Shown: positions 53,440 to 62,559, counted from the first letter of the stretch. The stretch is 64,000 nt of DNA from Pantoea trifolii (GCF_024506435.1 NZ_JANIET010000001.1:1984001-2048000); one strand, 5' to 3'. Numbers and translations are program-made. The notes: generated from the letters alone by a model not told the origin.

Positions 53440-54351
53440 ATGAGCACGATTCTCGTCGTCGCGCCGGTTCGTCGTCCCCGGTTATGGTCGATGCAGCTGT
53501 ATGGCTATCTGCTGATTTTGCCAGCACTGAGCTTTTTACTGCTGTTCACCCACTATCCGGCGGTGGCGACCGTGTGGGAAAGCCTGTTCAGCGCGGCGCG
53601 TAATGGTCGTCCAGCCCACTTTGTTGGGCTGGATAACTATTTCGCGCTGCTGGATGACGACATCTTCATCCAGTCGCTGTGGAATAATCTGTTGTATGCG
53701 CTGATCACCATTCCGCTGGCGGTCACGCTGGCGCTGCTGATGGCACTGGCGGTCAATCGCCATATGCGCGCCAATGCGCTGGTGCGCACCGCGTTCTTTA
53801 TTCCTTCGCTGCTGCCGATGATCGCCATCGCCAATCTGTGGCTGTTCTTCTACACGCCGCAGTTGGGCTTGCTGAATAAGCTGCTGGCGCTGTTCTCCCT
53901 GCCGGCGATTAACTGGCTCGGCGAACCGGGTAGCGCCTTGTACTGCTTGATGGCGGTTTCGGTGTGGCGCGAAGCGGGCTTCTTTATGATCTTTTATCTC
54001 GCCGCTTTGCAGCAGATCGATCCGCGCCTCAGTGAAGCCGCGCAGATAGAAGGGGCCTCACGCCGCTATTTTTTCCGTCGCGTGCAGTGGCCGCTGCTGA
54101 TGCCCACCACGCTGTTTGTGCTGATCAATGCGTCGATGAATGCGTTTCGCATCGTCGATCAGGTGATCGCCATGACCAACGGCGGACCAAATAACAGCAG
54201 TAACTTGCTGCTGTTCTACATCTATCGCACCGCTTTCAGCTTCTGGGATATGCCCGCCGCAGCGGCCATGACGGTGGTGCTGTTGGTGATCCTCGCCGCA
54301 ATTGCGCTGCTTAAATTCAACCTGCTGGACAAGCGAGCCCATTACCAATGA
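53440..54351 (+). CDS. ABC importer permease (UgpA-like)
   Basis: 303 residues with six predicted membrane segments. The EAA loop is EAAQIEGASRRYFFRRVQWPLLMPT. The first segment (QLYGYLLILPALSFLLLF) is typical of the UgpA/MalF group. It starts 2 bp after the binding-protein stop and overlaps the next permease gene by 4 bp. Confidence 0.92.
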   Translation: MSTILVVAPVRRPRLWSMQLYGYLLILPALSFLLLFTHYPAVATVWESLFSAARNGRPAHFVGLDNYFALLDDDIFIQSLWNNLLYALITIPLAVTLALLMALAVNRHMRANALVRTAFFIPSLLPMIAIANLWLFFYTPQLGLLNKLLALFSLPAINWLGEPGSALYCLMAVSVWREAGFFMIFYLAALQQIDPRLSEAAQIEGASRRYFFRRVQWPLLMPTTLFVLINASMNAFRIVDQVIAMTNGGPNNSSNLLLFYIYRTAFSFWDMPAAAAMTVVLLVILAAIALLKFNLLDKRAHYQ

Positions 54352-55166
54352 AGCCGACAATCACGTTTGGTCGCCTGTGCCTGAATACGGCCATTGGGCT
54401 TGCCGCGTTGCTGTGGTTTTTACCGATTCTTGTGGCGTTTTGGGTGGCGATTCATCCGGCATCCGATCAGGCGAGCTTTTCGCTGTTTTCACCGCTGACC
54501 TTGCAGAACTTCGTTAATGCCTGGCATGCCGCGCCCTTTGGTCGCTACTTCTTCAATACCAGTTTGCTGGTGCTGATGATTGTGGTGGTGCAGCTGATTC
54601 TGGCGACCATGGCCGCTTACGCATTAGTGCGCTTCCGCCTGAAATTTTCGGGCGCGATCTTCGCGCTGATTCTGCTGCAGCTGATGATCAGTCCCGACGT
54701 GCTGATTCTGAATAACTACAAAACCATCGGCGCGCTGGGTTTTCGCGATACGCTGACCGGCATCGCGCTGCCGTATTTCTCCTCGGCCTTCGCCATCTTT
54801 TTGCTGCGTCAGACCTTTAAAAGTATTCCGCTGGTATTGGAAGAGGCGGCGATTGTCGAAGGTGCCAGCCGCTTTTACATTCTGCGCAAGATCTACATCC
54901 CGCTGGCGAAGCCGATTTATGTGGCGTTTGCGCTGGTGTCGATCAGCTTCCACTGGAATGATTTCCTCTGGCCGCTGGTAATTACCGATTCCGTCAATGT
55001 GCGGCCGCTTACCGTTGGTTTGCAACTGTTTTCGGCGCCAGAGCAGGGCGTGCAATGGGCGCTGATTGGCGCTGCTACGTTGATGACTACCTTGCCGCTG
55101 CTGGTGCTGTTCCTGATTTTCCAGCGTCAGTTTATTCAATCGTTTATGCGTGCCGGTATTCGCTAA
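54348..55166 (+). CDS. ABC importer permease (UgpE-like)
   Basis: 272 residues with six predicted membrane segments and the EAA loop EEAAIVEGASRFYILRKIYIPLAKP. It forms the second half of the membrane channel. The C-terminal LLVLFLIFQRQFIQSFMRAGIR is typical of the MalG/UgpE group. Confidence 0.92.
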   Translation: MKPTITFGRLCLNTAIGLAALLWFLPILVAFWVAIHPASDQASFSLFSPLTLQNFVNAWHAAPFGRYFFNTSLLVLMIVVVQLILATMAAYALVRFRLKFSGAIFALILLQLMISPDVLILNNYKTIGALGFRDTLTGIALPYFSSAFAIFLLRQTFKSIPLVLEEAAIVEGASRFYILRKIYIPLAKPIYVAFALVSISFHWNDFLWPLVITDSVNVRPLTVGLQLFSAPEQGVQWALIGAATLMTTLPLLVLFLIFQRQFIQSFMRAGIR

Positions 55167-55178
55167 GGAGTGCTTTTC

Positions 55179-56120
55179 GTGTCTAATCCACATCCGCTGA
55201 CAAAATTACAGCGTGAACTGCTGGGCGATGTCGCCGAGCTCTATGCCTTACCCGATGTGCGTTCCGCACCGCGGAGTAGCACGCTGCGTTTTGGTTTGAT
55301 TGCCGATCCGCAATATGCCGACATTGACGCCGATATGGCGAAAAATCTCTACTATCGTCATGCATTGCGCAAGTTACCGCAGGCGATAGAAGCGTTGAAT
55401 CAGCAGCCGCTGGATTTTGTCGTCACGCTGGGGGATTTAGTTGATCGGGACTGGCGCAGCTACGCGGCGATATTGCCGATATACGATCGCCTCGAACATC
55501 CGCATGCGGTGGTGCTGGGCAATCACGATGCGCAGACCATCGCACAGCATCTCAACGAAGCCGCCGCGCTGCCGAAAAGCTATTACGCCTTTGGGCTGCA
55601 GGGCTGGCGTTTTATTGTTTATGACGGCAACGATATTAGCCTCTATTGCAACATGCAGAACGGTGACGATCGCGCGTTGGCCGAGGCGATGCTGGTGGAT
55701 CTGACCGAGCGCCAACAGCCGCAAGCGAAACCGTGGAACGGCGCGGTAGGCACGCAGCAGCTGGCATGGATTGAGCAGCAGCTGCAACAGGCCCAGCAGC
55801 AAGGGGAGAAAGTGGTGGTGTTTGGCCATTATCCGCTGGCGCCGCACAACAGCCACAACTTGCTCAACGGCAGCGTGCTGGCAGATCTGCTTTCTAGTTA
55901 CAACATACAATGCTGTTTCTCTGGACACGATCACCGCGGCGGCTTTGCGCGCATCGGTCAAACAGGCTTTTATACGCTGAAAGGCATGCTGGATGGGGCA
56001 GAGGTGGTGCCGTTTGCGGTGGTTGAGATTGAGGGTGATGAAGTACGCGTCAAAGAATACGGTGTAGGGTCGCCATTCATGGCGACCACTCATGATGATG
56101 CCCGCATTTGCCCGCGCTGA
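55179..56120 (+). CDS. Calcineurin-like metallophosphoesterase (ADPRibase-Mn-like)
   Basis: 313 residues, no signal peptide, hence cytoplasmic. Dinuclear-metal motifs are in order: IADPQYADID, VTLGDLVDRDW, VVLGNHDAQT, VVVFGHYPLAPHNSH and CFSGHDHRGG. The YADID and GTQQLAWIEQQLQQA segments resemble Mn-dependent ADP-ribose/CDP-alcohol diphosphatases. It would hydrolyse the compound brought in by the ABC importer of the same operon, as UgpQ does for Ugp. GTG 55179 is chosen because AAGGAG lies 8 bp before it. The last 19 residues (GVGSPFMATTHDDARICPR) are encoded by a REP element and the sequence behind it, an acquired tail. Confidence 0.82.
   Translation: MSNPHPLTKLQRELLGDVAELYALPDVRSAPRSSTLRFGLIADPQYADIDADMAKNLYYRHALRKLPQAIEALNQQPLDFVVTLGDLVDRDWRSYAAILPIYDRLEHPHAVVLGNHDAQTIAQHLNEAAALPKSYYAFGLQGWRFIVYDGNDISLYCNMQNGDDRALAEAMLVDLTERQQPQAKPWNGAVGTQQLAWIEQQLQQAQQQGEKVVVFGHYPLAPHNSHNLLNGSVLADLLSSYNIQCCFSGHDHRGGFARIGQTGFYTLKGMLDGAEVVPFAVVEIEGDEVRVKEYGVGSPFMATTHDDARICPR
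56064..56087. repeat. REP palindrome inside the 3' end of the phosphoesterase gene
   Basis: GTAG-headed GGTCGCCAT-type copy with loop TC. It is translated as part of the phosphoesterase C-terminus and stands against the stop of the convergent HPP gene. Confidence 0.85.
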
Positions 56121-56827
56121 CGGAGAATCGCAATCTCTTCGGCGCGTTGCAGCAATTGCTGCAAATCATCTTCATCAATATCCAGCACTTCACCGCTTTC
56201 CAGCGCCTGATGCAGGTCTTCACGCGTAATCGGTACGTCGATAACCACAGGCGATGCTTTGGTTTCGGTTGCCGCCAGCGGATGCGGATAACGACGTCCG
56301 GCGAGATTATTAAACACCAACGCCAGCAACGCCAAACAAACCGAGTTCAACAACACCGGCGTCAAAATAAAGTGATAACCCAGCTGCTGGACGCCGTTAC
56401 CGCCTAAAATCGCGGTCAGCGCTACCGCGCCACTTGGTGGATGCAGACAGCGCAGTTGAAACATCAGCGCAATCGTCAAACAGGCTGCGATGCCGCACGC
56501 CAATGCAGGATGGGGAACAAACAGTGCGGTGGTAACACCGATAACGCCCGCCACCAGATTGCCGCCGACAATTGACCACGGCTGCGCCAGCGGACTGTTC
56601 GGCAGACCAAACAGCAACACCGCCGAAGCGCCCATCGGCGCGACAAACCACAGATTTACTTCGCCCAGCAGCCAGTGACTGATCAGGCTGGTCATCATTA
56701 AACCCAATCCCGCGCCAATGCTGGCGATGACCATCTGCTTTTTGCCTCCCGGTAACGGATGGGGCCAAAGGCGGGCCAGAAAGGTGCGCACGGAGGTTAT
56801 CCACGTCACCGATGGCTGATTTGTCAT
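56090..56827 (-). CDS. HPP-family integral membrane protein
   Basis: 245 residues. Four or five membrane segments lie in residues about 30-170, with the HPP signature CLHPPSGAVALTAI and MGASAVLLFGLPNSPLAQP. The C-terminal 70 residues are soluble and acidic. Some HPP proteins are implicated in nitrite transport in plastids; the bacterial role is unclear. The gene overlaps the convergent phosphoesterase gene by 31 bp at the 3' ends. No good ribosome site is seen before the start, so the exact N-terminus is uncertain. Confidence 0.85.
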   Translation of the reverse strand: MTNQPSVTWITSVRTFLARLWPHPLPGGKKQMVIASIGAGLGLMMTSLISHWLLGEVNLWFVAPMGASAVLLFGLPNSPLAQPWSIVGGNLVAGVIGVTTALFVPHPALACGIAACLTIALMFQLRCLHPPSGAVALTAILGGNGVQQLGYHFILTPVLLNSVCLALLALVFNNLAGRRYPHPLAATETKASPVVIDVPITREDLHQALESGEVLDIDEDDLQQLLQRAEEIAILRQRGQMRASS

Positions 56828-57006
56828 GAGGGAATCACTCTGTCATAAGAAAAAACGATGGGTGCGAATTGTCGCTGATCGATCCGCTGACAACAACCAC
56901 ATTGTTAGTGTGCTGTTATATCGTGGTAAGAGAAATGCTGATGATTGTCGCGATGCTTAACCAACGCCTAAGGTTGCTGTATAGTCCGTTTTTTTTCGGA
57001 GGAACC

Positions 57007-57885
57007 ATGCTGCCTAACTCATCCACACGCCTGAACAAATACATCAGCGAGAGCGGTATCTGCTCACGCCGCGATGCCGATCGTTACATCGAGCAAGGCA
57101 ACGTTTTCATTAACGGTAAACGCGCTGCCGTCGGTGCGCAGGTGTTTGCCGGGGATGAAGTCAAAGTGAACGGGCAGCTGATTGAGCCGCGTGACGAAGA
57201 AGATTTAGTGCTGATTGCGCTGAACAAACCGGTTGGCATCATCACCACCATGGAAGAGGGTGAGCGTGACAACATTGGTGATTTCGTCAATCACAGCAAA
57301 CGCGTGTTCCCGATTGGTCGTCTGGATAAAGATTCTCAGGGACTGATTTTTCTCACCAACCACGGCGATCTGGTGAATAAAATCCTGCGTGCCGGTAATA
57401 ACCACGAAAAAGAGTATGTAGTTACCGTTGATAAGCCGATTACCGATGAATTTATTGCCGGAATGGGCGCGGGCGTACCGATGCTCGGCACCGTCACCAA
57501 AAAGTGCAAAGTTAAAAAAGAGTCGACCTTTGTCTTCCGCATCATTCTGGTTCAGGGGCTGAATCGTCAGATTCGTCGCATGACCAAGCACTTCGGCTTT
57601 GAAGTCACCAAGCTTGAGCGTACGCGCATCATGAACGTCAGTCTGAAAGGGATCCCACTCGGCGAATGGCGTGATTTAACCGATGATGAGCTGATCGACC
57701 TGTTCAAACTGATTGAAGACTCGTCGTCCGAAGATCAAAAAACGCAGAAGACGCAGGCGAAGAAGAAACCGGCCAGCGCCGCGAAAAAACCCGTTGCCGT
57801 CGCTAAGCCAGGTGAGAAAGTCGGCGCAAAACCGGCTAATCGCCAGCGTTTCGCGCAGCCGGGTCGTAAGAAGAAAGGCCGTTAA
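57007..57885 (+). CDS. rluF: 23S rRNA pseudouridine(2604) synthase RluF
   Basis: Modifies U2604 of 23S rRNA (and tRNA-Tyr U35 in E. coli). 292 residues against 290 in E. coli. An S4 RNA-binding domain occupies about residues 5-55 ([33 protein letters not shown]), then the RsuA-type catalytic domain with Asp107 in [16 protein letters not shown]. The basic, Ala/Lys-rich tail ending PGRKKKGR is conserved with E. coli. ATG 57007 is chosen since CGGAGGAA precedes it; the longer upstream frame has no family similarity. Confidence 0.96.
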   Translation: MLPNSSTRLNKYISESGICSRRDADRYIEQGNVFINGKRAAVGAQVFAGDEVKVNGQLIEPRDEEDLVLIALNKPVGIITTMEEGERDNIGDFVNHSKRVFPIGRLDKDSQGLIFLTNHGDLVNKILRAGNNHEKEYVVTVDKPITDEFIAGMGAGVPMLGTVTKKCKVKKESTFVFRIILVQGLNRQIRRMTKHFGFEVTKLERTRIMNVSLKGIPLGEWRDLTDDELIDLFKLIEDSSSEDQKTQKTQAKKKPASAAKKPVAVAKPGEKVGAKPANRQRFAQPGRKKKGR

Positions 57886-57892
57886 TTTTTCA

Positions 57893-57917
57893 TTCCCCGC
57901 GCAGAGCGCGCGGGGAA
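57893..57917. terminator. Strong GC hairpin between convergent rluF and nitroreductase
   Basis: TTCCCCGCGC / GCGCGGGGAA, a perfect 10-bp stem with a 5-nt loop, 7 bp after the rluF stop. There is no long T-run on either side, so it may be an imperfect terminator. Confidence 0.6.
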
Positions 57918-57923
57918 ACGTAG

Positions 57924-58664
57924 TTACTTGTCGTTGCCAAATCCTTGCTTCTTCAGCGCGTCCAGCACGTGCGGGAAGTAAATCTTATGATAATAACCGC
58001 TGACGCTTTCGCTCCAGCTCTCGCCATCATCACGTCCAGTATTTTTCCAGTGCTGCACCATCTCCTGATTGTAGGCGGCGATGTGCTGCTCCAGTCCATC
58101 ACGCTGATAGCGCTCTTCATGACGGAAGGTTGCCAGCGGCAGACGCGGCTTCTGATGCGCAGGCTGGTCGACATGGCCGATCACCACGCCCGCCACCGGG
58201 AAGGTGTATTCCGGCAAATCAAGTAAGCTGATTAATGCCTGCGGATCGCGACGAATACCGCCAATCGGCACAATGCCCAAACCTTCCGCACGCGCCGCCG
58301 CCATGATCGAACCCAACGCAATACCGACGTCAGTTGAGCCCGACACAATGCTTTCGATGCTATGCTGGGCGATCTGCTCGCGGTCGATCGCGTTCATCGC
58401 CAGACGCGATTTATGCATATCCAGCACCAGGGTAATAAACACCGGCGCTTTGGCAATCCACGGTTGGCCGCCGGCAATTTGTGAGATTTGTGCGCGTTTC
58501 TCAGCATCGCGCGTCACCACCAAAGAGACCTGCTGCGAGTTCACCGAGGTTGGCGCGCGATAGGCGGCCGAAATGATGCGATCCAGCACCCCATCCTCAA
58601 CGGGAAGGTCGGTAAAACTGCGCTCGCTTTTATGACTGGTGAAAATATCGATTAATGAACTCAT
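57924..58664 (-). CDS. NfsA/FRP-family flavin nitroreductase
   Basis: 246 residues of the FMN-dependent nitroreductase superfamily, NfsA-like, expected to use NADPH to reduce nitro compounds, quinones or flavins. Typical parts are FTSHKSERSFTDLPV at the start, APTSVNSQQVSLVV for FMN contact, AARAEGLGIVPIGGIRRDP and the long C-terminal excursion. Its promoter region is separate from the MerR-like gene upstream. The physiological substrate is not evident. Confidence 0.87.
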   Translation of the reverse strand: MSSLIDIFTSHKSERSFTDLPVEDGVLDRIISAAYRAPTSVNSQQVSLVVTRDAEKRAQISQIAGGQPWIAKAPVFITLVLDMHKSRLAMNAIDREQIAQHSIESIVSGSTDVGIALGSIMAAARAEGLGIVPIGGIRRDPQALISLLDLPEYTFPVAGVVIGHVDQPAHQKPRLPLATFRHEERYQRDGLEQHIAAYNQEMVQHWKNTGRDDGESWSESVSGYYHKIYFPHVLDALKKQGFGNDK

Positions 58665-58805
58665 GGATCCTCCTGATTGGGAGGCGAGAGCGTATCAGAA
58701 GAGGGATAGATCGGACTTAACCGTTGTTGCCGTGGCTAACCACTTCTTTTGAATAAGCAAAGTGCGGAATGCGATAAGCGGTGAGACCGGTGCATAAAGC
58801 ACCGG

Positions 58806-59570
58806 TTAAGCGACTTTGGCTGCAACGACCGCCGGATGAACGCTGCGATCTGGCCCGCTGAGCATCACCGGTTTACCGGATCGTAATCCGCGCTGGAATT
58901 GGGTCATGCGTTCATGGCTGATGCCGGCACCGCACCACAACAGGTGATGATCGTGACGGCTTTCTGAACCGTACAGCATCGGTTGTGAGTTTTGATCGAC
59001 ATCGACGCAGAATCCTTGTCCGGTTAGGCGAATGGCTTCCAGCCACACTTCAGTTTCATCGCCGGCGCTGACCACTTCCAACAACAACGGCATCTGCTGC
59101 TGACGGGCTGATGCGCGTTTTACGCAGTCGCTGTGATGAACGATCGCCTCATGAAAGCGCGTTAACCGCCGCGATGCGCCACGACGGGTATCATCACGCA
59201 GCCAGCGATTAAGCGGTTTCAACAGCACATTGACGAAATCGTCGCTGCTGTAATCGCCCGCCAGATTACGTACGGTACGGGTCAGTTCACGGTCAGAACC
59301 CAGCTCTAGTTGACGTAACAGATCGCCACGGCGTGCCATCCAACCAGACGACGAGTAATCAAGCCCGCAGTGTCTGCCCTGATAGATTTGCCACAACGTG
59401 GCGCCACCTGCGGTTAATGCCATCATGGCGAGCACTTCATCAACCTGATGTCGGCTCCAATCCTTATTGACGTGATTCTCAGAAATTAATCCACCGCGCA
59501 ACCAGCGACGTAGATTGGCGCGGTTGGCACCGGTAATGGCGCAAACGGTTTCAGTTGAATAAAAGTTCAT
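58806..59570 (-). CDS. MerR-type regulator, MlrA-like
   Basis: 254 residues. The N-terminal region (YSTETVCAITGANRANLRRWLRGGLI) has a MerR-like winged helix. The middle part with VLLKPLNRWLRDD and the C-terminal LLWCGAGISHERMTQFQRGL resemble MlrA (YehV) and related regulators with a degenerate cobalamin-binding-type domain. In E. coli, MlrA activates the curli regulator csgD. Overall similarity is weak, so the target genes are unknown. Monocistronic. Confidence 0.6.
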   Translation of the reverse strand: MNFYSTETVCAITGANRANLRRWLRGGLISENHVNKDWSRHQVDEVLAMMALTAGGATLWQIYQGRHCGLDYSSSGWMARRGDLLRQLELGSDRELTRTVRNLAGDYSSDDFVNVLLKPLNRWLRDDTRRGASRRLTRFHEAIVHHSDCVKRASARQQQMPLLLEVVSAGDETEVWLEAIRLTGQGFCVDVDQNSQPMLYGSESRHDHHLLWCGAGISHERMTQFQRGLRSGKPVMLSGPDRSVHPAVVAAKVA

Positions 59571-59712
59571 TACGAGCCCTCAGACAGAGGGTGAATGGCC
59601 GTGGGTGCTAATCCAGGATGAGCGTCCATCCTGAACCTTATCTGTATGGATTACCAGTATCTTTACTTAACTCGGCATAAACAGGCGAAGATCCCTTTCG
59701 CCCTGAAAAGCG

Positions 59713-60738
59713 TTAACTGACTTTAACCACGGTTTTACCGAAGTTTTTACCTTTTAGCATATCGAAAAACGCCTGCGGCGCGTTTTCCAGCCCGTCGATC
59801 ATGTGCTCGCGGTAGTGGATTTTCTGCTGTTCCACCAGCGGCGTCATCGCTTTGAGGAATTCAGGGTAACGATCGCCATAATCCTGGAAGATGATAAAGC
59901 CCTGCATGCGAATACGACGCTTAAGAATGCCGCCCATGATTTGCGGGGTGCGATCTGGACCCGGCGGTAATTCGCGGCTGCTGTAGCCAGAAACCAGACC
60001 ACATACCGGCACGCGCGCCGCAGTATTCAACAGTGGAAACACCGCATCGAATACCTTGCCGCCGACGTTCTCGAAGTAGATATCGATGCCGTCCGGGCAG
60101 GCCGCCGCCAGCTGTTCTGCAAAGTCTTCACGATGGTGATCGATACAGGCAGAAAATCCGAGTTTCTCAATCGCATAGCGGCACTTCTCTTCGCCGCCCG
60201 CAACACCTACCACATGACAACCTTTGAGTTTGCCAAGCTGGCCCACCGTGGCACCGACCGGGCCGGTAGCGGCGGCAACCACTAAGGTTTCCCCCTGTTT
60301 TGGCTGACCAATATCCATCAAGCCCATATAGGCGGTGAAGCCCGGCATACCGAGAATGCCCAGCGCCCAGGAAGGATGGGGCAGATCGCCCAGTTTCGCC
60401 ACGCCATTTCCATCTGAAACCGCATAGCTTTGCCAGCCGCTTTGCGCGAGGACCACATCGCCTTGTTTGAAATCCGCGTGTTGAGATTCCACGACTTCGC
60501 TCACTGTGCCGCCGACCATCGGTTGGTCGAGTTCTGCTGGCGCAGCGTAAGATTTGCTGTCATCCATGCGCCCGCGCATATACGGGTCGAGCGATAAATA
60601 GAGCGTGCGCAGCAGGATTTGACCGTCCTTTACCTTTGGAATGGGCTGCTCCACCAGGCGGAAGTTCTCTTTTACCGGTTCGCCATGCGGGCGTGAGGCT
60701 AATAGCCAAGCTTGATTACGTTGAGTAGATTGCGACAT
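59713..60738 (-). CDS. curA: NADPH-dependent curcumin reductase-like (CurA, LTB4DH family)
   Basis: 341 residues of the zinc-free medium-chain reductase family. The N-terminal part reads NQAWLLASRPHGEPVKENFRLVE, followed by LSLDPYMRGRM, and the nucleotide site is VVAAATGPVGATVGQLGKLKGCHVVGVAGGEEKCRY. CurA (YncB) reduces the C=C bonds of curcumin and other enones with NADPH. ATG 60738 has AGAGG at proper spacing and matches the family start; the upstream frame does not. Confidence 0.92.
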   Translation of the reverse strand: MSQSTQRNQAWLLASRPHGEPVKENFRLVEQPIPKVKDGQILLRTLYLSLDPYMRGRMDDSKSYAAPAELDQPMVGGTVSEVVESQHADFKQGDVVLAQSGWQSYAVSDGNGVAKLGDLPHPSWALGILGMPGFTAYMGLMDIGQPKQGETLVVAAATGPVGATVGQLGKLKGCHVVGVAGGEEKCRYAIEKLGFSACIDHHREDFAEQLAAACPDGIDIYFENVGGKVFDAVFPLLNTAARVPVCGLVSGYSSRELPPGPDRTPQIMGGILKRRIRMQGFIIFQDYGDRYPEFLKAMTPLVEQQKIHYREHMIDGLENAPQAFFDMLKGKNFGKTVVKVS

Positions 60739-60823
60739 TTTTACCTCTATTAGCATTTTCACGTGAGGCAAGTGTAGACGAGGAAAAGATAATGGATCGC
60801 TAATGCAGAAGTTGAAGTGTTGC

Positions 60824-60868
60824 TATATAATAACATTTTGGTAAAAATATAGAAATTGTTATTATATA
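60824..60868. promoter_or_regulatory. Inverted TATATAATAACA repeats, HipB-type operator
   Basis: TATATAATAACA (60824-60835) and TGTTATTATATA (60857-60868) are exact inverted repeats with a 21-bp spacer, immediately before hipB. Autoregulation by the antitoxin is the likely function, and the promoter probably lies between or over them. Confidence 0.7.
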
Positions 60869-60885
60869 ACAACACCGGAGGTTTT

Positions 60886-61137
60886 ATGTTGCCTGGTTTG
60901 CAAGCAATAGGAGCCAAATGCCAGGAAAGGCGTAGGGCTAACCGTTGGACTCAAGCCGACGCCGCGACACGTGCAGGTATCCATCGCACGGTTATTTCAC
61001 AGATTGAAAACGGCGTCTATTCAGGTTCTCTAAAAGCGCTCACTTTGTATCTTAATGCTCTTCAGTTGGTGTTGTCCGTGCAGTCAGCTGGCTTACCACA
61101 GATGGATGAATTGGAGACGTTGTTTGATGATGACTGA
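60886..61137 (+). CDS. hipB: HipB-like antitoxin
   Basis: 83 residues with a single Xre-type helix-turn-helix (RRRANRWTQADAATRAGIHRTVISQIENGVYSG) and a C-terminal stretch LTLYLNALQLVLSV that supplies a strand for dimer formation in HipB. It neutralises HipA and represses the operon. CCGGAGG precedes the ATG. The stop overlaps hipA by 11 bp. The base composition of the pair is lower in GC than its neighbours. Confidence 0.85.
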   Translation: MLPGLQAIGAKCQERRRANRWTQADAATRAGIHRTVISQIENGVYSGSLKALTLYLNALQLVLSVQSAGLPQMDELETLFDDD

Positions 61138-62362
61138 TTTTAATCAACTTGCCAGGCCAATTCGCCATATTGATGTCTACAGCGGTGGGGAATTAAGCGG
61201 AAGATTACTGCACGAACACGGCAGCTATAATTTCAGCTATGCGAGTTCTGATGTCCACGCTGCTTCAATGACCATGCAACCCGCAAACCGCCTGAGCTAT
61301 AATTCCAGCCGCTTATTTAATATTTTTGAGATGAATATTCCGGAAGGCTATGTTCGTTATCATATTGCCGAGCGATTACGTCGTTATGTAGGTAATGTTA
61401 GCGACATGCTGTTCTTAGCATTACAACAGGATACCGGTATTGGTGCGTTATCTTACAAGAGTGATATTGACCTACCGTGTCCAGCGCCGGAAAAATTAGA
61501 TGATTTACTTCATTGGGATCATAAAGAGAGTGCATTTCAATATCTGTTAAATAAATATTTATTGCAGACTTCGATTTCTGGTGTTCAACCGAAAGTTATG
61601 ATCAGCACAGAAAATCGCGGAACCGTTCTTTATCCAAATCTAATAGCTAAAACAGGTGATGAGGAGTTTCCGCGTCTGGCAGAAAATGAGTTTATCTGTA
61701 TGTCGTTAGCCAGATCGTGTGGGTTACCCGTTGCTGATTTTTGGCTCTCGGATAACAAAGAGCTGTTTATCATGGAACGTTTTGATATTCAGAATGATAA
61801 ACGATTAGCGATGGAAGATTTTTGCGTGCTTTCGGGTAAGTCAGCAGATCACAAATATAATGGCTCATATGAAACCGGTGGTAAGATCGTCAGTCTCTTT
61901 ACTCGCGATCAGTCTCAGGTAGAACTTTACTGGCGTTATGTATTGTTTAGTTGCATGGTGGGAAATGGCGATGCACATTTAAAAAATTTCTCATTATTAT
62001 ATTCTGCAACGGACAGTAGCACCGCAAGATTATCGCCATTATATGATGTGGTGAATACACATATTTATCCAACTACCGATGGTGAGTTGGCCCTAAAGTT
62101 GAATGAAAGCAAAAAGTTTCCGGATAGAGACAGTCTGATTAAACTTGCAAGGGAATTGAAAATTATCAAACCAGCCATGGTGATGGAACAGTTTGCCGAT
62201 GTCATCAATGATGATTTAAATCGAAATGAAATATACGCCGACTTCCCTGAGATACGAGAGTCCATTGCCCGTTCTTTGACACGCAGTGTGGCGACGAATA
62301 ATCTTTTTTTGAAAACCGATGTTAAACGTACAAAGAAACGAAAAACGGATTCCTTACTCTGA
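61127..62362 (+). CDS. hipA: HipA-like serine/threonine kinase toxin
   Basis: 411 residues. The N-terminal HipA_N part has DVYSGGELSGRL. The kinase core has TSISGVQPKVMIS (phosphate loop with a serine that can be autophosphorylated), catalytic Asp282 in GNGDAHLKNFSLLY and LSPLYDVVNT as the metal-binding segment. In E. coli, HipA phosphorylates GltX and induces dormancy. Both components seem intact, so the pair is probably functional. The basic tail KRTKKRKTDSLL is unusual. Two adjacent ATGs are possible starts. Confidence 0.87.
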   Translation: MMTDFNQLARPIRHIDVYSGGELSGRLLHEHGSYNFSYASSDVHAASMTMQPANRLSYNSSRLFNIFEMNIPEGYVRYHIAERLRRYVGNVSDMLFLALQQDTGIGALSYKSDIDLPCPAPEKLDDLLHWDHKESAFQYLLNKYLLQTSISGVQPKVMISTENRGTVLYPNLIAKTGDEEFPRLAENEFICMSLARSCGLPVADFWLSDNKELFIMERFDIQNDKRLAMEDFCVLSGKSADHKYNGSYETGGKIVSLFTRDQSQVELYWRYVLFSCMVGNGDAHLKNFSLLYSATDSSTARLSPLYDVVNTHIYPTTDGELALKLNESKKFPDRDSLIKLARELKIIKPAMVMEQFADVINDDLNRNEIYADFPEIRESIARSLTRSVATNNLFLKTDVKRTKKRKTDSLL

Positions 62363-62559
62363 TATGTAGAGCTAAGAGTTCCCCCGTAGTGAGCCAGCGC
62401 ACAAACCAAGCGTAAACTTTTCGACGCGAATTAATATAACACCATGAATTTTAACAATCATAGGGCATTTGCCTAAGCGGTCTCGGGCAATGCCACATAC
62501 ACCAGAGCCAACTCTGCTGCGTATACCTATAGCGATGCTTTTCTCCCTACAGGTGACGC

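Noticed and set aside
56869..57006. Longer N-terminus for rluF
   Set aside because: The extension is unrelated to RluF, while ATG 57007 has a strong ribosome site and the conserved start.
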